DNA of 20,314 nt from Nemertoderma westbladi (taxonomy: Eukaryota > Xenacoelomorpha > Nemertodermatida > Nemertodermatidae), in the NCBI GenBank assembly GCA_032718475.1, contig JAUCBJ010005325.1, forward strand, positions 1-20,314. The letters are read 5' to 3'. The notes beneath the pieces are model-generated. The model was not told where the DNA came from and made no database searches. It saw nothing but the letters and a program-made list of their open reading frames with translations. The number at the start of each line of letters is the position of its first letter. The first letter of the stretch is position 1. Positions 8,963 through 16,740 of the stretch are shown piece after piece. Position numbers and translations under genes: made by a program.

Positions 8963-8986
8963 GTTCTCATATGTTTATTGTTGTAA
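8957..8986 (+). pseudogene. EnSpm-like copy 1 transposase, final codons after the hAT insertion
   Basis: If the hAT element and one copy of TGTTATTT are removed, the TTT codon at 4896-4898 is followed in frame by 8963 onward, giving a short hydrophobic tail (VLICLLL) and a TAA stop at 8984-8986. This suggests the transposase frame was still open to its natural end when the hAT element entered, although older damage exists upstream at 3504-3581. The call depends on the insertion boundaries being correct. Confidence 0.6.
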
Positions 8987-9175
8987 TATTTTCATGTTGT
9001 GATCTTAATGTTTTGTACAAATATAATTATTATGTTGGATATTATTATTGCTTGAACAGCGATTCATTATTTTGTTTTTGTTCTTATTCATTACCGGTAA
9101 TGTTTTGTTGAAATAATATACTATTGTTACGGTGGCTGATTGTGGCCAATCATTTGCATTTTTTAATATGTTTAT
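8987..9175. other. AT-rich tail between EnSpm-like gene and palindrome array
   Basis: No coding pattern is seen. The position fits the 3' untranslated or subterminal sequence of EnSpm-like copy 1. A TTACCGGTAA palindrome lies at about 9090-9099. Confidence 0.5.
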
Positions 9176-9547
9176 CACCCGGGTGAAAAACATTTTTCAC
9201 CCGGGTGAAAACATTTATCACCCGGGTGAAAAACATTTATCACCCGGGTGAAAAACATTTATCACCCAGGTGAAAAGCATTTATCACCCGGGTGAAAAAC
9301 ATTATTATCACAGTGACTAACAGTAACAGCAATGCCTGCAGTTTCTACTGTAGTAACTACAATTTTTGACAGGCTCATTATTAACAGAAAACATTAAATG
9401 ATTATAACCTCATAGCAGTCAAATGCGATTAAACATTTAAATGTTTTTCACTCGGGTGAAAAATGTTTTTCACCCGGGTGATAAATGTTTTTCACGCGTG
9501 TGATCAACTTTTTTTCACCCGGGTGAAAAATGTTTTTCACCCGGGTG
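9176..9547. repeat. Two-armed array of CACCCGGGTG palindromes with 22-bp phasing
   Basis: Left arm: the 10-bp palindrome CACCCGGGTG at 9176, 9198, 9219, 9241, 9263 (as CACCCAGGTG) and 9285, each separated by AAAAACATTTAT or a near variant. Right arm: the palindrome or variants at 9449, 9471, 9493, 9516 and 9538, separated by AAAAATGTTTTT or close variants. The spacers flip from CATTT to AAATG, so the arms are inverted around a spacer of about 154 bp (9295-9448). Two variants, CACTCGGGTG and CACGCGTGTG, are in the right arm. Spacing near two helical turns suggests arrayed protein-binding sites, possibly for a transposase, but nothing in the window proves this. It ends about 25 bp before the LINE resumes. 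Confidence 0.9.
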
Positions 9548-9570
9548 AAAAACATTTAAATAATTTAAAT

Positions 9571-10335
9571 TTATAGATTCTGGTAGAAATTTTCCACCTC
9601 CTCTACAGGGGCAACACTAGTTGGAGAGTAGCACACAATCAGAACCACCTTAGGAAACTTCTTAGCCTGTCTTCCAGAATATGAGAAGTGGCAACGGATG
9701 ATGCGGTTAGAGATTTGGTCTATTTTGTCCAATGCTGCATGAGTAGTTGGATTCATCAATAGACCAATTCCACCATTGCCACTATCATCTGCTGAAGCGA
9801 AGGCGAGTCGCCAACCGCCCCCCATGTCCTTAATCAGAACCTCATCAGTCTGTCCAGTCTGCATTCGGTGCTCTTGAACACCCACTGCACTAAGAGAAAG
9901 CTTATCTGCCAAGGCAGTCAGCTCACCTTGTCGCATTGGGGACCCGAGTGTTAGGGTGTTTACTGAGGCTAGTCTAGTGACTTGCCTCAGATTCACCAAT
10001 GGCTTTGTTGGTCAGGGTGGAACATGAGAGTAGCCTCCAACTCCAGAATCCCTCTCCCCCTCACAATCTGGCCTCCCTGGTGACCCAGGGTTTGGGCCAG
10101 AAAGGTCATCAGGTAAGGGACTCAAAGAATTGTTTGCCACTCTCTCTCCAGTAGGGGGTGAGACAGGCAGCCAGTCAGGAGATAACTGACGCCTGTGAGG
10201 CCGATTGTGTCCAGTCATTCCACTGGCCTCTAGTGGCTGGACCTCCGCATTACTAATGTAATTCATAGTGGGGGTTGGGGGGTGCTTTTTTGCCGAGTCA
10301 GCTCTCGGGGCAAATACCACACCCTGGTTTGCCAT
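9571..10335 (-). pseudogene. LINE ORF start and endonuclease N-terminal half (one in-frame stop, truncated by insertion)
   Basis: ATG at 10333-10335 opens a frame that runs down to 9574 with a single TGA at 10012-10014. The first 107 residues are proline- and serine-rich (HPPTPTMNYISNAEV, LPVSPPTGERVANNSL) with no known domain. After the stop come the N-terminal endonuclease motifs: ASVNTLTLGS, LSAVGVQEHRM (the QE catalytic motif), GIGLLMNPTT, ISNRIIRCHFS and VVLIVCYSPTS. The domain stops at ENFYQNL, where inserted DNA begins and supplies an immediate TAA at 9571-9573. The missing GDFN, QIDHI and SDH motifs are at 475-1276 on the same strand. In intact relatives this protein carries endonuclease and reverse transcriptase. 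Confidence 0.85.
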
Positions 10336-10591
10336 TCCACAGGGTGGGTGTCGCAGTGGAGTCAGATATGAGGCCCATCACCCTATATCTACTCTGGCGC
10401 ACATGACCCACCATTGGCTGTGCAGCTCATCTGCTGGGTCATCATGCCCTGTGCCAGGTGCAGGTCGCAGTGAAGTGCACTCAGACCAGCAGTCATGCAT
10501 CAGGCAGAACTGGTGGTCCATCTACAGATCTACACCCAAATCTAAACATCTAAACACCCAAATCACACCAAATCGACCAATTTAATTTTCC
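10336..10591. other. Probable LINE 5' region, no gene recognised
   Basis: This stretch lies directly upstream of the LINE ATG on the minus strand and is richer in G and C than its surroundings, so it may be the 5' untranslated region. The plus-strand open frame over it shows no motif and overlaps the LINE coding frame. Confidence 0.4.
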
Positions 10592-10640
10592 TCAGGGGCA
10601 ATTGACCAGGGGGGCAATTTTCCAGGGGGTAATTGTCCTA
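10592..10640 (+). repeat. Three tandem GGGGCAATT units
   Basis: Units read CAGGGGCAATTGACCAGG, GGGGCAATTTTCCAGG and GGGTAATTGTCCTAG, each about 16-17 bp. Similar GGGGTAATTGTCC repeats are common near ends of dispersed animal DNA transposons, but no partner end was found here. Confidence 0.7.
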
Positions 10641-10797
10641 GTTCCTTATTTATTATACTTAAATTATTTTTATTTATTTGATTTATAGGGTTGATATAGG
10701 TTTGATTACTAGGTCCAGCTTCTTAAACTTACATTACCACTATTTCACAAATTATTTAATCTATTTCAATATTATACTATTTCACTATTTCTTCCGC
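10641..10797. other. AT-rich spacer, no gene seen
   Basis: The sequence is over 75 percent A and T by eye, with frequent stops in all frames and no repeat structure. Confidence 0.5.
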
Positions 10798-11033
10798 CTA
10801 TATGCTACCTGGCACTTCTTTGCCACCAGTAGTCATGGCAAGAGCCCATGTGATGGGGTTGGCAGCACTGTGAGGCGAATAATAACGCATGAGTCTGCAG
10901 AGACCTATAGAGGACCAAATAACTAATGCTGAGGAGATATTTACTGCTGCTGATGTTAATATTACTGGGATAAGATTTATTTGGGTCGATACCAAGGAAG
11001 TAGGAGAGAGAATGAACAGAACGAGATGATGAG
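10798..11033 (+). pseudogene. Short transposon-related coding fragment (WHFFATSxHGK family)
   Basis: The first frame reads TWHFFATSSHGKSPCDGVG, then STVRRI; after a one-base shift near 10885 the next frame reads MSLQRPIEDQITNAEEIF, then ITGIRFIWVDTKEV, ending at TGA 11031-11033. From memory, a segment of the form WHFFATSHGKgPCDGiGGtvKR followed by aSLQrp...I is a recurrent block in uncharacterised, repeat-associated proteins of many animals, usually after an SDG..QYKN motif that would suit a DDE transposase or related nuclease. Here only this block survives, with no upstream SDG part visible. The family name is not certain. Confidence 0.6.
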
Positions 11034-11115
11034 AGAGGGGATCGAAGAGAAACTTCCCGTCAGAATGTAGCCGCTAATCGAGACTTTCCCCTGTTGAAAA
11101 TCCCTGCTACACGTA

Positions 11116-11178
11116 CTAAGTACTTATAATAAAGTAGACTTGTTATCTAAGTACTTATAAAGTAGACTTGTTATCTTC
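11116..11178 (+). repeat. Tandem duplication of about 31 bp
   Basis: AAGTACTTAT, then AATAAAGTAGAC, then TTGTTATCT at 11117-11147 is repeated with a 3-4 bp deletion immediately after (11149-11177). Confidence 0.8.
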
Positions 11179-11440
11179 CTAAGAAGTACTTGACAAGATA
11201 TGTCAAGTAAATCATGCAATAAGCCAAATCTTCCTAAGAATATTAAGTTTTAATTAGGCACTTGGTAAATATACATAGTATGTCATGTAAATAGTACATA
11301 CTTATAGATTTAACAATGTAAATAGTAAGTGCGTTGCAAATAAATCAAGCACATTTACCACGTGTTTACTTTAAAACTTTACCTTCTTAGCAAGTTTTGG
11401 CTTATTACTTGAAATATCTTGGGAAGATTTGATTATATTT
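11179..11440. repeat. Imperfect inverted repeat (possible MITE-like block)
   Basis: The left arm at about 11218-11266 (AATAAGCCAAATCTTCC, then TAAGAATATTAAGTTTTAA) is matched by the reverse complement of about 11350-11412 (AATAAGCCAAAACTTGC, then TAAGAAGGTAAAGTTTTAA), roughly 35 of 48 positions by eye. ATCTTCCTAAGA and its partner extend the arms outward. No ends or target-site duplication are clear. Confidence 0.5.
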
Positions 11441-11907
11441 TTCGACCAACCCTGGCGTTGTTGATAAAAAATAAACATTACATTAATTCATTCCAATTAT
11501 TTTAAAACAATATTATTGCAAACAATATTATAGCAAACAATAAAACAATATTACTGGTATAGTATTTCAATATGCCAAAAAGACAAGGTTACACTTACAA
11601 CATTGAACATAATTATATCTACAATATATGTACCTATAAAATAGTTTATAAGACTTCCAAATTCAAAATTCAAGAAAAATCATCAATTAAAATAAAACAA
11701 TAATCAAAATAAAAGTTGGCCACGGAGATGCTGTTTTGGAGAGCAATTCAATTGTTAAATATTTTTCAATCATGCTCCAAATCGATCAAACAGGGAACTG
11801 CAAAATGTCTGTTTTTATGAGTAATAGCTATAAAATTATTAATTAGGGTTGAAGCTTCAATTGCAATTTGCTTATCCTAAAAATTTCAAAGGTGCAACTA
11901 TATTTTT
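11441..11907. other. AT-rich non-coding stretch
   Basis: No gene is seen. Short words such as AACAATATTATTGCAAACAAT recur around 11505-11555. On the minus strand this lies downstream of EnSpm-like copy 2 and may hold its 3' untranslated and end sequence. Confidence 0.5.
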
Positions 11908-12925
11908 TCAAACAGTTACCAAAAGTAGATGGCAAATATTTTTATCAATATTATGAATTAGTGATTTAGAAACATATGACGTACAAAGACAATAAAATAT
12001 GTTGCTACAGGATAATACAATATGATCAAGCAACAAAAAAATAGTATGTCCCACTTCCTGATTATAGGTAAAGGCGTAATGTGATGCTGATTTACATTTA
12101 TATGGATATGAAAGAGCTGAGAATATTATACCATTAACAGAAATGCGATAAGCTACAGATTGAATATTTGAAATATCTATACCATATGAATCAATATTCG
12201 AAGGGATAGCCTTCAAGTCTAACAAGGGACCAACAAGCCGTACTCTGTTTAGGTCAATAAGTTGTGTGTTTAGGTCAATAAGTTGTGGAACAGTTGCAGT
12301 TCCAGATGGTAAACTACTCTGATGAAACTTTAGCCTCATAAAACGCTTCATAATTATAGACCCTTCATCCCTTGTACCAGACACTTTAAATGGTGGAAAG
12401 CACTTTCAAACATGGATGCTGAAACTAATGACAAAGGGCCATAAAATTTAACTTGGTCAGAGGTCAGAGATAATGTTTGCATTCCTTCACCAAGTAAACG
12501 AGGCATAATTTTTCTAAAAGCTGTAAGTAGCCATGAGCAGCATTAACTTCTTCCTCCGTTATTTTATCTTTCAAAAGTAAATGTAATGAGGTAGAAAAGC
12601 AGGAAACCATAACGAAAATACTAGAATCTATGTTACATAAAAAAAAACAACACACAGGCATAATATAAAAAAAAAACGAAATTCGGTTGCCTTCCAACGA
12701 GCAAATTGGGACAAAGATCTGGGAGATTGTGTAAACCGCGAAGGTACTTTTATATTTTCTAATAAACCAGACACCAATATACAATCAATGATTTTTTTTG
12801 TTCTTAATTAAGCAGGAAAGAGTTAATTTGCCTATCCCTAAATATAACAAGTGCATAGGGTCAAAAGGTGCTGCAAATGGCAAATCGATATATTCATCCA
12901 ATGGAGACAATTGAAGTGGATGCTA
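11908..12925 (-). pseudogene. Tnp2-type transposase copy 2, C-terminal blocks (frameshifted)
   Basis: In order on the minus strand: SPLDEYIDLPFAAPFDPMH and LLYLGIGK (about 12922-12830), matching SPLNEVINTPLAALFDPMH in copy 1; a damaged stretch; then FFLCNIDSSIFVMVSCFSTS and LHLLLKD (about 12650-12565); MPRLLGEGMQTLSLTSDQVK, then ASMFESAFHHLKCLVQG (about 12505-12385); then VAYRISVNGIIFSALSYPYK and FYCLC (about 12160-11960). The HALEHLP segment of copy 1 is deleted here, and at least three frame changes or stops separate the pieces. The family role is DNA transposition; this copy cannot make a working enzyme. Confidence 0.8.
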
Positions 12926-13845
12926 TTTTTCGTGCACCTAAGAAGTGGGCGTGGCACTTCAAATTTTGAAAAATTAAATATCAGAAAATGCCCCTAATTT
13001 TTTATTTCAACGCATCTTTATAGGTTTTCTGGGCCGCTGAATCGATTGAAAGTAAAATCGAAGCCTGAAGACTTAGTGGTTCGCCATTTTTGGTGCACCA
13101 AAATTAGGGTGTGGCACTCAACATTTTGAAAAAAACGAGATTCGGAAAATAAACCAAAATTGAAATTTTAACGCATTTATATAGGTTTTCTAGACCGCTG
13201 AATCGATTGAAAGTAATATAGAAGCCTGAAGACTTAGAGGTTAGCCATTTTTTGAAATCAAAACTTTAGTGTTTTTTCCGAATAAAGTAATTTTGAAAAT
13301 TTGAAGTGCCACGCCCTAATTTTGGTGCACCAAAAATGGCGAACCACTAAGTCTTCAGGCTTCTATATTACTTTCAATCGATTCAGCGCTCCAGAAAACC
13401 TATAAAAATGCTTTGCAAATCAAAACTTTAGTAAATTTTCCGAATAAAGTAATTTTGGAATTTTAAAGTGCCACGCCCTAATTTTGGTGCTCCAAAAATG
13501 ACGTACCACTACACTTACATTCTTGTATAGAGCATTAGAGTGATCCAAACCAATAAAAATAAATAAAAATAGCCCAAACATAAAAAAATAATAAATCACG
13601 AATGACTTTGTAAAATTCGAAAACTTCAAAAAATTTGGTGCTGGAGACCAAATTTTGAGGTGGCACCCACATCGAAAGGTAGAAATCCAATTGCAACGTC
13701 GTTTTTTGCAAAAGATGCGGCATTAAATTTGGCTAATTCTCAATAAAAATTGGGCCGGTACGTAATGTGGTTGCAAAGTTACAGCAACTAAAAACTAGGA
13801 AGGGGACGATTCGCCCCCCCCCCCCCCCCCCCCCTGTGGTAATAG
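12926..13845. mobile_element. Foldback repeat of about 162-bp units inside the copy 2 transposase
   Basis: The unit CGCTGAATCGATTGAAAGTA, followed by AAGCCTGAAGACTTAG and GTTCGCCATTTTTGGTGCACC, occurs forward at about 13034 and 13196 (162 bp apart) and inverted at about 13309-13403. A further inverted partial unit (CGCCCTAATTTTGGTGC) occurs near 13473, again about 162 bp from its neighbour. The arms would pair into a long hairpin centred near 13257. Transposase homology stops at PQQGI near 13846 and resumes at SPLDEY near 12922. A run of 21 C at 13814-13834 sits just inside one edge. No coding capacity is seen, which suggests a non-autonomous foldback element. Confidence 0.7.
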
Positions 13846-14515
13846 GGTTAATGCCCTGTTGAGGTTTAGAATGTTCCTCTGCTAATTGAGCTAAATTTCG
13901 ATTACTACTTTGATTTCTAAGTTGTGAAGGGCTTTCTTCAAACAGAAAAGTCATTTTTTTACAATTATGCGAATATAGACCAGAAATCAAACACCATGGG
14001 CATCCAAAATAGGAATTGTGATGCATAATGTTAAAGCATCAGCACGAGCAGGGAGATCCCCTATAAATAAAAAGGCATAATCTTTATTGAATCAATATTG
14101 TAACTGCTTATATTAAGCATGGCAATCTCTATCAAGCGCATCACACTAGGTTTCCCAATAACATAATGCAGAAACTAGCATAAGGTTATCACATTTCTTA
14201 CGAACGATAGGAGGAATATTAATAATAGAGCACATTAGTGGCCAAAGAGAGTTACCTTTGGATTTATGTACTGGTACAACCCCATCAGTATTAAGGTTAA
14301 TATATAATACATTCTTATCGGTAGGCCTATTAATTGCATGAAATTTGTCACCATTAAAAATATCAGTAAAAACTCTTTTACTATCGCTATTAAATATACG
14401 CTCAGTCTAAATGGTAAATATATTTAGGGAACTTATTAATTATGGGACCAACTTGACACTCAAGATCTAAATTATAATAGGCACCACTGATATCAGAATC
14501 GATGCAATATTTAGA
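13846..14515 (-). pseudogene. Tnp2-type transposase copy 2, catalytic core remnants
   Basis: Minus-strand translation gives KYCIDSDISGAYYNLDLECQ at the start, a stop and frame change near 14407, then LYINLNTDGVVPVHKSKGNS (about 14300-14240) followed by LWPLMCSIINIPPIVRKK. NTDGV with the downstream IN.PP..R pattern is the first catalytic block of animal EnSpm/Tnp2 transposases. After a stop near 14147 the frame changes twice, giving GDLPARADALTL (second catalytic Asp, 14062-14030) and MHHNSYFGCPWCLISGLY (14026 downward), a probable zinc-binding segment. The homologous positions in copy 1 are ADLPARADALN and MHYNAYYGCP. The foldback insertion follows. Confidence 0.8.
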
Positions 14516-14517
14516 CT
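14515..14517 (-). promoter_or_regulatory. Candidate 3' splice site in copy 2 transposase
   Basis: On the minus strand, TTACTCTTATTTATTTTTAG precedes TCTAAATATTGC, where coding similarity starts. A pyrimidine-rich tract plus AG at the edge of a coding block fits a splice acceptor. The matching donor, somewhere near 14880-14860, is not clear. Confidence 0.4.
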
Positions 14518-14859
14518 AAAAATAAATAAGAGTAAGAAAATACCGAGTATATACCAATAATAAATATTATCTTACTTTCGAGTTGTTGGGAAATATGCCA
14601 AAATTCGATGAAAATTGATTTGAAACAATTGAAAATAATAACTTTAAATTTGATTTAAATAAAGTACCAGTAGACCCATAAGGGCTGGGTCTACCCATTT
14701 GTCACTTTTGGATCTCCTTTCACATTTCATTCACTATAGTCAATATTGTTCGCTACTGCATTTTATTTACCACTACAATAAATGGTACTTTCTGAGTAGT
14801 AAATAAAACCAAATAAAAAAATAGACAGAAAAATATTTATATTGGTACGATATTTGTTT
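14518..14859. other. Non-coding gap inside copy 2, possibly an intron
   Basis: AT-rich, with stops in all frames and no recognisable block. It lies between the transposase N-terminal frame and the first catalytic block and ends at a good acceptor-like sequence, so an intron is plausible; a decayed coding segment is the alternative. Confidence 0.4.
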
Positions 14860-15427
14860 TTAGTAAATAATAATTAGGACATTTGTATGATTTGAAATAA
14901 TTTCAATAATGGAGGGACTACTAATATCGGCAGAAAAATTAAGCTCATTAAACCGTGGACAAAAATTCAGAGTAGGCAATACATCAACAAATAGATCCAA
15001 CATTTCTCCCCCTGCAAAATCAGTAAGGTGATGCTTGTTTATAGTGGATAAAAATCGAGATTTAAACGTTTTTATCAGCATATCAGAACCTTGATAGAGT
15101 GATTCATCATCCAGTTCACCAGAAATATCGACTACTATTGGTATCACTTTCAGAACCAAGTGGCGACGAAGTTAAGCGACGGAATGCGCTCAATTCTCGA
15201 CAAAAATCATCATACGAGGTAGCTGTACCAGTTGTAATATCTATTACATCTCCCGTGTTACAACGATTGTTAATAAAAGACTCAATCAAATAATCCAAAC
15301 AACTTTCTAAAGATGTAGAATTAACATTTAATTTAGTATTATTGGCAACACGTCTTTTATATTTCATTGCCTTTTTTAGTATCTTCCGAGTCCGTTTACT
15401 ATAGCCTCTACGTGGTGCGCTATTCAT
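14860..15427 (-). pseudogene. Tnp2-type transposase copy 2, N-terminal part (frameshifted)
   Basis: ATG at 15425-15427 begins MNSAPRRGYSKRTRKILKKA, a strongly basic N terminus. The frame runs to 15116; before its end a one-base shift near 15140 moves to the frame that reads IVVDISGELDDESLYQGSDM, then TINKHHLTDFAGGEMLDLF and VDVLPTLN. The pattern LY.GS followed 20-30 residues later by a helical L.....LL.L....LP segment precedes the catalytic domain in animal EnSpm-like transposases as I recall them. The segment has no counterpart in copy 1, where it is deleted. Its own ATG, about 240 bp downstream of the BEN-like stop, suggests a separate ORF rather than a fusion in the parent element. Confidence 0.65.
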
Positions 15428-15665
15428 GGTTCATGGTAAATAATTCCAAAATTCCAAATACATATTATAAGTATGTTACAAGGTTCCATAAACAATATGT
15501 ACATATACTTCATGTATGTATACATAGAATAGGTAGGTAACAAATTTGGTACCAGTACATTTAATATACTTATATTGTTTAATTACCAATTTGAATCACA
15601 TCCTAAAAAACTTGACTATGATATGTTATTAATTATATACATATATATATCTTCCAATTTATAAT
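15428..15665. other. Spacer between BEN-like ORF and transposase ORF in copy 2
   Basis: AT-rich with TATA- and TACATA-like words (about 15475-15530 and 15635-15660) and no coding pattern. On the minus strand it lies upstream of the transposase ATG, so it could contain a promoter or an intron, but no specific signal can be supported. Confidence 0.45.
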
Positions 15666-16740
15666 TCAGTTTTCATCAGCACCTCTCACATTTTGGTCGA
15701 CGCGGCACCTCTTGTTATGGCGTTTATCAGTTCCCAATTGATTAACGGCGACGACGACAGAGTGGAACTCATCCCGGTTGATGACTGGATCTAAACGAAA
15801 ACGTCCCACTACTGCACGCTTGAAAATATTTGATCAACCTGGGTACAAAGGTTTGCACAAAGTAGCTTTGATCCGTTCAGGGAACAATATTCCGTCCAAT
15901 AGTTCTGCATCAGTCCAAAGATAACGAGCCAATACCCTCCCCCCCCCCCCATACGTTGTAGCATCCATGTTTTTTGATCCCAGTTGCAATAAATTCCTCT
16001 ACTCATAATTGATAGTCTCCAGGGGGGTTTCGTTCGATTCGTGATCATGATCATTAGCAGTAGAATTAACTTTATGTGGATTCCCAATAATTTTCATTAA
16101 CCTTATGGTTGCTTTATAAATTTTAGCACTGTGATCAGATTGAGACTTCTGCACCGATATAAATTTTTTAAGTAATCAATTGTTTTCCTTTAGAAGAACT
16201 GCAACTTCTCTATTACTTCCTCTATAAGATTTCCGAATTTTATCATCAAATTCAATTTCCGTTCCTTCTGAACATTCCGAAGCACTCTTCGATTGATTGT
16301 CAGAGGCAGTAGATTCACAATTAATGGGGTTACCCTGTGACCTTCTTCTTGGTTGGAACCATCAAGATTCGAATTAATTGGGTGAATCGTATTAATTAGT
16401 GACTGAGCTGTGGACGTTTCGCATTCCCCACAACAAAGGTAACCAAATCTGTTATTGGGAATTATTGGGCCCCTTGAAGCCATTACTTCTAGATGCTTCA
16501 TGCGTATATTTATTTCCTCTTTCTGGAATGAATGCCCTAAATATATTGCTGGTATAGAGCCACATGCTGGATCCTTCAACATAATTGTATCCTTGATGTT
16601 CAAAGCACTCATTGTAACTTCTTTTGGTATTAGTGTTGAGTTACTAGTTATTAGTTACTAGTTATGACAGAATACCGCCCCACCGATCTTTGTTGAAATA
16701 TAATAAAATATAAGCTGCTCGAGTATTCGCAGAATTTTCA
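15666..16740 (-). pseudogene. BEN-like accessory protein of EnSpm-like copy 2 (several lesions)
   Basis: From about 16740 on the minus strand: AAYILLYFNKDRWG, RYSVITS, SNSTLIPKEVTMSALNIKD, then GSIPAIYLGHSFQKEEIN, matching copy 1 block by block. A frame from 16612 continues to 16190 through polar sequence. After a stop at 16190 another open segment (VQKSQSDHSAKIYKATIRL) runs to about 16015. Past a 12-C run at 15939-15950 that shifts the frame comes RYLWTDAELLDGILFPERIK, then an in-frame TGA, then GRFRLDPVINRDEFHSVVV and a terminal stop at 15666-15668. The .L..ilFp...i......lyp....RFrlDP pattern resembles the second half of a BEN domain, a DNA-binding fold of chromatin factors. The resemblance is moderate and rests on memory of the family. 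Confidence 0.55.
16644..16671. repeat. 14-bp tandem duplication disrupting the BEN-like frame
   Basis: AGTTACTAGTTATT is followed directly by AGTTACTAGTTAT. On the minus strand this adds stop codons between RYSVI and SNSTLIP, which are adjacent in copy 1. It looks like a local slippage or repair duplication that helped inactivate the gene. Confidence 0.7.

Larger units (their letters stand above)
1277..9570. mobile_element. 8.3 kb block inserted into the LINE (contains EnSpm-like copy 1)
   Basis: The two LINE halves adjoin exactly across this block. On the minus strand the upstream half ends in the endonuclease at ENFYQNL and the downstream half resumes at LTNIASRY, as expected for this domain just before GDFNA. 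Everything between is therefore inserted. It contains, in plus-strand order, a 99-bp tandem repeat, a palindromic minisatellite, a BEN-like fragment, a Tnp2 transposase split by a hAT element, and a palindrome array. Without the hAT element the block is about 4.2 kb, a plausible EnSpm/CACTA size. I found neither CACTA-type terminal inverted repeats nor a clear target-site duplication at 1277 and 9570, so the block may be composite rather than one element. Confidence 0.7.
11908..16740 (-). mobile_element. EnSpm/CACTA-like element copy 2 (decayed): BEN-like ORF then Tnp2 transposase
   Basis: Read on the minus strand, recognisable blocks appear in family order: BEN-like protein (16740-15666), transposase N terminus (15427-14860), first catalytic block (about 14515-14100), second catalytic block and GCPWC motif (14062-13846), and C-terminal blocks (12925-11908). 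A foldback repeat is inserted at about 12926-13845. Many blocks align with copy 1 at the protein level but the two are clearly diverged, so they are separate old insertions in opposite orientations. Element ends and a target-site duplication were not found, so the limits are those of the coding remnants. Confidence 0.75.

Noticed and set aside
9176-9547. Regular short repeats with spacers, superficially like a CRISPR array
   Set aside because: The spacers are nearly identical to each other, the repeat is a 10-bp palindrome, arms are inverted, there are no cas genes, and the context is a eukaryotic transposon.
1273-9576. CACTA-type terminal inverted repeats and a 3-bp duplication at the LINE junctions
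   Set aside because: The bases at the two junctions (GTCAAACCGGG and TTTATAGATTC) show no CACTA ends and no shared triplet, so element ends could not be defined.
13733-13845. Glycine-run tail of the minus-strand frame after PQQGI
   Set aside because: The glycines come from a 21-C run that marks the foldback insertion, not from the transposase.
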